Part shown: positions 55,678 to 64,000 of the stretch, piece after piece
Layout of the letters: every line of letters begins with the position of its first letter
Numbering within the stretch: position 1 is the first letter of the stretch
Source: Amia ocellicauda
Taxonomy: Eukaryota > Chordata > Actinopteri > Amiiformes > Amiidae
Direction of reading: 5' to 3'
DNA: 64,000 nt
Assembly (NCBI RefSeq): GCF_036373705.1
Contig: NC_089854.1
Span: forward strand, 25,433,225-25,497,224
Position numbers and translations under genes: made by a program
The notes under the pieces: model-generated
Database searches by the model: none
Told to the model about the DNA's origin: nothing
The model's input: the letters and a program-made list of their open reading frames with translations, nothing else

Positions 55678-56810
55678 CACTGATCAGCCATAACATTATG
55701 ACCACCTGCCTAATATTGTGTAGGTCCCCCTTTTTCTGCCAAAACAGCCCTGACCCATTGAGGCATGGACTCCACTAGACCTCTGAAGGTGTGCTGTGGT
55801 ATCTGGCACCAAGACGGCGGCAGATCCTTTAAGTCCTGTAAGTTGCGAGGTGGGGCCTCCATGGATCGGACTTGTTTGTCCAGCACATCCCACAGATGCT
55901 CGATTGGATGGAGATCTGGGGAATTTGGAGGTCAAGTCAACAACTCGTTGTGTTCCTCAAACCATTCCTGAACCATTTTTGCTTTGTGGCAGGGCACATT
56001 ATCCTGCTGAAAGAGGCCAATGCCATCAGGGAATACCGTTTCCATGAAAGGCATGGTCTGCAACAATGGTAGGTGGTACGTGTCAAAGTAACATCCACAT
56101 GAATGGCAGGACATTTCCCAGGTTTCCCAGCAGAACATTGCCCAAAGTATCACACTGCCTCTGCCGGCTTGCCTTCTTCCCATAGTGCATCCTGGTGCCA
56201 TGTGTTCTCCAGGTAAGCGACGCACATGCACCCGACCATCCACGTGATGTAATAGAAAATGTGATTCATCAGACAAGGCCACCTTCTTCCATTGCTCCGT
56301 GGTCCAGTTCTGATGCTCACGTGCCCATTGTAGGCGCTTTCGGCAGTGGACAGGTTAGCATGGGCACCCTGACTGTTCTGCAGCTACGCAGCCCCATACG
56401 CAACAAACTGCGATGCACTGTGTGTTCTGACACCTTTCTATCAGAACCAGCATTCACTTTTTCAGCAATTTGAGCTACAGTAGCTCGTCTGTTGGATTGG
56501 ACCACACGGGCCAGCCTTCGTTCCCCACGGGCATCAGTGAACCTTGGCCGCCCATGACCCTTTCACCGGTTTACCGCTTTTCCTTCCTTGGACTGACCAC
56601 TGCAGACCGGGAACAACCCAAAAGAGCTGCAGTTTTGGAGATAGCTCTGACCCAGTCATCTAGCCATGACAATTTGGCCCTTGTCAAAGTCGCTCAGATC
56701 CTTACGCTTGGCCATTTTTCCTGCTTCTAACACATCAACTTTGAGGACAAAATGTTCACTTGCTGCCTAATATATCCCACCCACTGACATAATGTTATGG
56801 CTGATTGGTG
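55678..56810 (-). mobile_element. Degenerate Tc1/mariner element related to the DD36E copies (1133 bp)
   Basis: Ends are inverted repeats (left CACTGATCAGCCATAACA, right matching with two differences), flanked by TA at 55676-55677 and 56811-56812. The minus-strand gene shares the plan of the DD36E elements (similar start, QQDN motif, end GGPTQY) but is clearly diverged in sequence, so it is a separate and older family. Confidence 0.93.
55710..56715 (-). pseudogene. Broken transposase of the degenerate Tc1/mariner element
   Basis: Starts [19 protein letters not shown] at 56715 and meets an in-frame TGA at codon 20. A second part (56317-56505) covers the rest of the DNA-binding region; between 56317 and 56282 the frame shifts. 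The catalytic core (LSDESHFLL, LFQQDNVPCH) ends at a TGA where a Trp before PPNSPDL would be expected, and the same frame then continues through SPDLHPIEHLWDVLDK to KGGPTQY at 55710. At least two stops and one frameshift make it inactive. Confidence 0.9.
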
Positions 56811-59011
56811 TATATTAAATGGGTTAGCATTAGTAAGAAGTTTCTGTGCCATACCCCGACATTACAGAATATGTGCAGGATGCTAAACTGAGGTGCAACT
56901 TTTGTTGTCTTCTGAATTTGAATAGTAAATTCCTTTCCAGTCAGTTTCTTTCCAGACTAGAGGTCTGACATGTTGGATTTCGCAAAAGTGAACTTGACAA
57001 AAACAAAACCTTGAATGAGTAATTACAGTGTGCTATGTCCTCTCGTGATCTGTGCCAGGGGATTGCTTCACCATTCCAGTGCAATCCCCCAGGTCTGTAC
57101 TGGTTGGAAACAACACAGACAAAACACAGACCAAAACAATTATTAATGAAAATGAATGGAACAAAAATAGAAAAACCCAAACATTTGAGTACCTCTGTGT
57201 TTAAAGGCATGGGATGTTCACTTTATTTTATCTGCCTCCTCAGATCTGCTCTCTGCCATTGCACCATGCTCTCTCGCATATCTTTTTAACATTGTATTGA
57301 TTTAATTAGCTGCTCGTGTTGACGCTGTCTGCGCTCGGTAACATGGCTTTCCAGGAATTTTAAATCGCATGTCTGTCTACGCAGCCTTCAGTGTTGAAAC
57401 GGCAGAACGTTGCAAGCAGCGAGTCTCAGTAATGTCTCCTGCCTGCTTCCAGATGAGGAGCTGTGAAGGCGATGTGGTGGGTGTGTCTTCTTTACATTAG
57501 TGATTCTGAGCATGATCACTCATCAGTATCTCAGTGCTTTAATCAGAGCACTACAACAGGTGAGGAACATCACTTCATTATCATGACAGGCTCGGCGAGG
57601 CAAGGCAAGGATTTTTAAGAATTTCACTGTATTGCGTTGCCTTGTGGAAGGGGCAGTGTTTTTCTCCCCCTTTGTTTTTCTCTTTTTTTTTTTTTTTTTT
57701 TTTAAAGTTAATCTAATCCGTGGATTAACCTTGCTGGCAGTCCTCTGTGTATTGTTAGATGCCTTCACCCTTGCCAATAAATTATTGTATAAATATTCCA
57801 AACGGGAGATGCATGTTGCACTAGGGTACTGTTAAATAATCATGCTGTTAATTAACAAATGTGAACGGCACTTGACAGCCTTGTAGCATTTTCTGAGGCG
57901 GCTACAAAAGGATGAGATCATTAAGGGACAACGCCACACTTGCAGAATCTTGCCAGTTCAGCATTTTTTTTTTCCCTCGCTCTTGTTTTTCTTTAGTTTT
58001 TTTTAACTTAATCTCCTCAGTTTATTAAGCAGCATGGTTTGAAGGCTGGGGTGAGCAGAACCTCTCTCGGGTTAGTTCAAGTTTAGAACTTCCTAATTGG
58101 AGACTTGGTCTTGGTCATTGCTGACATTGGTGTTTTTTTTTTTTTTGTTCCCCCCCCCCTCTTTCTCCCCCTTGTTTCACACCCCCCTCCCCTTAAGCTC
58201 CTGAAAATGTGTTGAGGATGCAGTTTCAAGGTTTTTTTTTTTTTTCTCCCCTCTCTCCTCCCTTCTTTTTCTCTGTTCACACTCAGCATTTTTTTTCTCC
58301 TGTGGGTGTGATGTCTCTCCTACAAGTAATCAGCTCAGAGATGTCAGCATTCTTCGAGGCGATTCATAAGAATTCAGCCTGCGCTTGCAAAAGACACTTC
58401 TAGTTCCCCATCACCCCCCCCCCCCACCAGCACCATCTCCGTCCTTGCTTTCCTGCCTCCCTCACTAAATATGCACAAAGGGGTGAAATCGTTTACTGGA
58501 GGTAATACATTTTGCATTGTGTAAGAGGATGCTTCCTTGCAAGCTTTTCTGACATGAATATTAAAAGGGTAAACTTGTCAGCAGGGATGTCACAGAACAG
58601 CAGCCTTTACTATGAAAAGTGACTGTTTGCCTGCTGTGGTTGCCATCATGAGATCTGCTCTTCATTGTTCTAGCTTATTTACACGGAGGTACTCTCCTGA
58701 AAGACAGGATTCACAAGACACTCTAGGGAAATAACATTGCAATACAACAAGAAAATGCACCATGGGCTAAAATCATTCATTGCTGCTGCTCTTTCTCTCT
58801 CCCCGCCCTGTTTTTCTTCTTTGGTCCACAATGCATATATATTTTTAAACCACGAGAGCAGACAGAAATTCCCTGTTGCTGTTTTATTAATATATTGGGA
58901 ATTCCAACCCTCACCAGATTTGAATGTGATATTTTAATCGCCCTTTTTAATAGTATCAGGAGGTTAACCCAGTTTGAATTTATTTTATCTGTGAAAGGTG
59001 CCTCCTACCTT

Positions 59012-59109
59012 TGTGTGTGTGTGTATATATGTGTGTGTGTATATATATATATACATGTATGTATGTATGTATGTATGTATGTATATATATATGTATATAT
59101 ATATATATA
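59012..59109. repeat. Compound (GT)n-(TA)n-(TATG)n microsatellite
   Basis: Alternating blocks of GT, TA and about seven TATG units. Confidence 0.95.
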
Positions 59110-62100
59110 GATTTTTATATGTATAGGAGAAATCTACAGTAGGTATGAACTACTGTCACCTCCATGTTGCAAATATCTTAAATGTTTCAAATTCTCAGTT
59201 CAGAATTCAAGTTTGATCCTTTCCCAGTTTTTTCTTCCAATCTAATGGTAATAACATCTACTTTGTGGTTAAAAGGTGCAACTTGCAAAGCTGGCTCACT
59301 CTTTCATTAAGCATTACAATGGTTGCTCTAACATCACAATTTTGTAACAGCTTGGTTAATGTGGGTAACTGTGCTCTTTGTCAACACCCCCTCTGTGCCC
59401 GTGGGTGTCTGATTCACGTTTTCTTGCGCTCCCTTGAAATGATAGGAACGCTCTAATCTTGGCTGATACTGGTTACGATTTTCTTTATTTAGCTGCGTGC
59501 TAAATTTGTTTCTACGTCACATTTATGTATTTATTTGTTCTTTTTTTTCTGTCATCCCATTTCATTTGTTTCTTTTAGAATATTCCTCTCGGGGATAAAT
59601 GTTAAATGTATGGTTGACCTACAGTTTCTGTAGGTGGGGTTTGGAGCAGTGAAGTAAAGCAAAAGAGGTGAGGAGTGGAGTAGTTGCAATATAGGTGAAC
59701 ATTTTCACTGACATCTGTGGCTGTAAGCTGGGGATTCATTTACTAGATCATTGTAATAGAGACCTCCTTTATTATTCTAATTAAGTTTAACTTGTTTTGT
59801 CATTTATAAACTATTTAGATGAGTAGCTCAACCACCATGTATGAACATATTTAGGTTTCAAAATTACTGAGTTCTTTCATAATTTTCTCCAATATGCCAT
59901 GCTGCTTAAAAAACAACAACATTAAAACAACCTTATGTTAATCTTTGAATCCTTATTCATAAAATCTACAGGTAGAACTGCAGACTTTCTATAAAGAATT
60001 TCTTAATTTTTATTTAACTGAACTTCTGCTTGTTGTGCACACCTAGCATATTGGCCTTTAACATAGGAACATAACTTTTTTAATAATTTGGGTTGTTGAT
60101 TTCTGTTTCTTCATTTGATGTGTTTTAGGTTTCATTCCACATTACTAAACCACATTTTTTTTTTTTTTGCCACTTTTTTTTGTTTTTTTCCTCTATTCTA
60201 GTAGGTTCGTCTTGGTTCAGATACCCTGAAACTTGCCAGGTAGCTGAGGACACTTTCGGTACGATGGATGGACAAAACCCACAAAGTAGGAAAATGCTAA
60301 AGCCGTTAATGAATGTCCCTCCTGGTTTAGCATTTTTACAAACCGTCCCATCCTCCTAAGTGGCCTGCTGTGTCTGCTGTTTGTGGGGCTTCTCGGGTGC
60401 ATTATGGGATAAGTGCTGAGTTGTGGGGTGCGGTTTATTGGTGTTGGTAGAGATTAGGAATCTGCTGAGCCAGGATGACTTGATCTCATGATATTTGCCC
60501 CGTCACGGCACACAATGCTTTACTTGTTTCCCAACGGCATTTTTGTGGAAGTTGTAAAGACTCCTTCAGTGTCAAAACTATTAGTAATACTTCTAAATAT
60601 TGGCCTTCTTGTAACTTCCGTTCTCTCTCCCCCACCCGCCCCCCCGTCATCTCTCTAATGAACAGCAAATGTTCAACAGGACAGGTCTGAAGCTGACAAA
60701 CTCAGCACGGCCCTGGTCCGAGTCCTTGTGTGGGATTTCTTGCACGGTGCTCTCCTTGCCTGACTAACAGTATTTAGTCTGCCGCCCAGTCCCAGATGAG
60801 CTCGCTTGGGGGGGAAAAAGAGGAACACAGGACTACAGGAGGCTGATTTATGACTTAGGCCGTCGGTCTGTCTGTCGGTCTCGTGTGAGACTACTCGCAC
60901 CAAATTGCAAATGCTTTCTATTCAGGCACCCTGGATGCTGTAAACCATATGTGTGCATGTATATGCATACACAGACATTTAGGTTTGAACAATTCTCTGG
61001 CATATATTTTTTTTTTTATTAAAGCAGTTTAATGAACTACTTTCTGATGTATTAAGCATGTTGGCCTTTTTATTTTTATGTATTTGTGGTATATCTAAGC
61101 ATATTACATCAGATTTCAAGTGCTGTAGTCAGATTACTTTCCCTTGTTTTGTATTGTTTTTCGCTTCCTCGTCTGGCTAAGGTGCCCCACCTGTCGTACC
61201 TGTCCTTTTCCAAGGCAATGCCCTGCTGCAGTTCCAGCAAGGCCGTGCTCTAGCAGCAGTGCTCGGCATGTTGCCCCCTCCCCCCACAGCCCTGTCCCCG
61301 TGTCTCGCAGCGCATACTCGGTGTCTGCAGTGGGCAAAATCGTTGGCAGTGAGCGCCAGGTCACTTGCTGACACAGGTTTTGTTGTCTGTAGAGTAAGAG
61401 CTGGCAGACCCTGTGACTCTGCTAACCTCCCTCCGACTAGCTGTACATTTCAGGACAGCCTGGTGTATTCTGCTGCCAAATCCAGTCATTACAGTTCTTA
61501 TTATAGTTTTCATATTTCTTAGGTTTTCATTCCCCCAAGGAAATCCCCTCACTTTTTTTTTTTTTTTATTTCAGTTTGGTCTAGTTTTGGTACTACTTTT
61601 CAACCACAGTTTGGAATTCCCCAAGTTCCTTCTGTTCACGAGTGCGGATTATCCTTTGACCTCACCACAGTAATTACTCTTTCACTATGCTAGGCATCTT
61701 ACAGGGTTTTACAAGCAAAATATGATGTTCCACATATACATGAAAATACAAGGGTAACGACAAATCTACACATTAGGGTGAATAACATTCAGGTAGAAGA
61801 GAAGATCAGAATAGTCTACAGTTTCCTTTAAAAAAAAAAAAAAGTCATTCTGAGAGGTTACCACACAGGTTTGCATCATACCTAAATAAATTCATTCCTA
61901 CAACGCATGATGATTCTGAGATGTAAGATTTGGTAGACGAAACCTTGTGTGCACTGGAATTGTGGCCAAACCGCACTATTGTCAATGTAGGCTGAAGTGA
62001 TACAGTTCTGATCAATACGTGGAAACTTGAAAACCACAGTATGAACTTCACTAGATGAATCTGGTGACTGGGGAATCCTACCTATTGTACAGCATTGCGG

Positions 62101-62160
62101 GGCAGGGGTTGGTAGAATGTAGTATGACTGATTGATTTGATCCTGGCATATTTGGGGATT

Positions 62161-62316
<156 letters not shown>

Positions 62317-63074
62317 TTTTATGCAACATTGATCCAAACCAATCCCACAATCCAGCCTGGTGATCTTACATATTTGTGATGAGGGGTTCCACTTAAAATA
62401 ATCTGTATTATTCATTTAAAAGAACATAATCTCTGTTTTTTCTAAAGTTATCTCGTTTTACACCTTTCTCAGGCTTCGAACCTGGCAAGGAGGAAAAACA
62501 AATCATAAAAGCGAACTGGTTAGGAGGCGTTTTGACAGTTACAAACTAGATTTGTTTGCGTTCTTAGAAATGGTTGTAAACCACTGTACCACCAAGGAGC
62601 TGACAGGAAACCGGAAACTGGAGGTTGCTATCTTTTTCACTTTCAGTGTCCTACTTTGAGAAAGGCAGCCACCTTCCATAGAGGGTGGCAGGGTTCTTGA
62701 TGTTTAAACGAAGTCTGATTGTATTATACACTTCGGTTTTTTTGCGCGCACCCCCCCTCCTTCCAGCTCAGACATCGCAGTGTTTCCTTAAGAGTTACAC
62801 GTTGTTATAAAGAGATTGCTTTAGCACTTTCCTTGCAAAGATAGAAATAAATGTGTCAGAACAGTAATATATCCTCGGTGCAGCTAGTGTTTCTGCAGTT
62901 CAACAAATCTTTGTTATTGAAAACCAATATTGTAGGTAATCTTCACTGTATATTGTTTTACTGAATGACAGTCCCTTTGTCAGCCATAAATAAATAATCC
63001 TTAATATTAATTAAGGTTTAAACTGGTCTCATTATTTTCCACAGACCTGTGGTGTCGGAACAGGCTCTCGTGGT

Positions 63075-63110
63075 ATGACGACCACTAACAAGGGAAGCAA
63101 GGCCTTAAAG
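63075..63110 (+). CDS. MAFG: MAFG, first coding exon only (12 codons)
   Basis: Small Maf bZIP protein, a nuclear partner of NRF2, BACH and NF-E2 p45 at antioxidant and Maf recognition elements. The exon runs 63045-63110 (acceptor TTTTCCACAG, donor AAG|GTAAGA), with the ATG at 63075. It encodes MTTTNKGSKALK, differing from the human MafG start (MTTPNKGNKALK) at two positions, and ends at the same exon border as in human. MafK and MafF begin similarly but match less well, and PYCR1 as neighbour points to MAFG. The basic region and leucine zipper lie beyond the window, so the protein cannot be checked further. Confidence 0.8.
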
Positions 63111-63321
63111 GTAAGAGATGGTGCTTTCAAAACTTCATGTCCCTGTACAATATAATTTCTATCTGTTTGTTTGCTGGCTGTTGCCTTTGATCTATCTCAG
63201 TGAATATACTAATTTATTTGGTCCAATATCAAAGTAGAATTATTTTCTTTCAGTTTCTTATGATTTTGTAACTTTTTAATTATCTTAAAGTAAAGCATTA
63301 TACCCAGTGCCTGGCTGCAGA

Positions 63322-63500
63322 TAAGAACATAAGAAAGTTTACAAACGAGAGGAGGCCATTCGACCCATTGTGCTCGTTTGGTGTCCATTAATAACTAAGT
63401 GATCCAAGGATCCTATCCAGTGTATTTTTAAATGTTCCCAAATTTTCAGCTTCAACCACATCGCTGGGGAGTTTGTTCAGATTTTGACGACTCTGTGTGT
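63322..63500. mobile_element. Dispersed retroelement-type repeat fragment
   Basis: Begins AGATAAGAACATAAGAAAG and continues through GAGAGGAGGCCATTCGACCC to about 63500. I recognise this as a high-copy dispersed repeat of some ray-finned fish genomes (memory of the sequence type, not a search), probably a SINE or the 3' part of a non-LTR element. It has no terminal repeats and no coding potential. It lies about 210 bp inside MAFG intron 2. Confidence 0.5.
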
Positions 63501-64000
63501 GTTTTATAGGTAGCAAGTCTTAAAGAAAAACACTTGGGTGATTTCCCAGATTCTCAAAGTCGAACTTTATTTCGCTACTCATTCTTTTTTTAGAAAGATT
63601 GGCCACATAGAGTACAAAAAACTCAGAGGTTCTTCAGATCACCCTGCTGCTTGCTACATCTACAGTTATTGTTCCCTTTTCTTACCCAGAATGAATCTCT
63701 GCGCCCATAATCCTAACCCCTGTGTATATCCATAGGAGCAGCCCAGTGCAAGGCTACAGTGAGTGATGGGAATGTGATTGCTATGTGCATTTATATTTGG
63801 GTCACCTGGGTGAATAATAACCATGTGGCCAGTGGTGAACTGTATTCAGACACGGTTTAGTTTGCAGCTTTATTTCTATACTAGAACGAATGAATTGACG
63901 GAACATGAAATAAGAAGCTTTGTTGGTGTCACCGGGAAACAAGCGGAAATGTTTTGTAGAGATCCAGCAGTAGATCAATGGAAGCTGATGATAGCGTGAA

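Larger units (their letters stand above)
52690..61570 (+). repeat. Series of T-rich polypyrimidine tracts
   Basis: At least ten runs of 8-19 T, most continuing into C/T-rich sequence, lie on the plus strand: about 52700, 53430, 54608, 54805, 54880, 54958, 55645, 57680, 57966, 58130, 58229, 60160 and 61552. Equivalent A runs are rare (54763, 61830). These are separate tracts, not one continuous repeat. Confidence 0.7.

Noticed and set aside
63075-63110. MAFK or MAFF as the small Maf gene
   Set aside because: The 12 residues match the MafG start best and PYCR1 is the neighbour; only the next exon could settle it fully.

Overview
The window is vertebrate genomic DNA, most likely from a ray-finned fish. 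Genes are split by GT-AG introns, intergenic DNA is AT-rich with long dinucleotide microsatellites, and there are six Tc1/mariner-type transposons. The repeat at 63.32-63.50 kb resembles one I associate with non-teleost or early-branching teleost fish; that finer placement is weak.

Four genes lie on the + strand in the order NOTUM, MYADML2, PYCR1, MAFG. This is the gene order of human 17q25.3 (all four on one strand there too), so the block is conserved synteny. NOTUM (2342-18672) has 11 coding exons that I could join in frame to a 499-residue secreted Wnt deacylase with a complete Ser-Asp-His triad. MYADML2 (28627-29532) is one coding exon encoding a 301-residue, eight-helix membrane protein. 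PYCR1 (37846-42764) has 7 coding exons that join to 316 residues, plus an intron in its 5' UTR. MAFG is represented by a GC-rich promoter and probable noncoding first exon near 48.5-48.8 kb, a 14-kb first intron, and the first coding exon (63075-63110); the bZIP exon lies beyond the window.

The intergenic space between NOTUM and MYADML2 (21.27-27.25 kb) is a cluster of four Tc1/mariner elements: an internally deleted one, two copies of a 1.22-kb DD36E element, and a 1.58-kb DD34E element with an open transposase frame. A third DD36E copy, with an intact 346-residue frame, sits in PYCR1 intron 5. A degenerate relative sits in MAFG intron 1, next to an RTE-type LINE fossil and many T-rich polypyrimidine tracts.

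The genes do not form an operon-like unit. NOTUM acts outside the cell on Wnt, PYCR1 makes proline in mitochondria, MAFG is a nuclear bZIP partner, and MYADML2 is a poorly characterised membrane protein. I found no undescribed multi-gene system. The observations most worth a second look are the recently active DD36E copies and their exact indel differences, the palindromic TATA promoter inside the DD34E element, an ATF4-type element upstream of PYCR1, the NOTUM nucleophile codon split by an intron, and an unexplained segment open on both strands at 49.57-49.87 kb.
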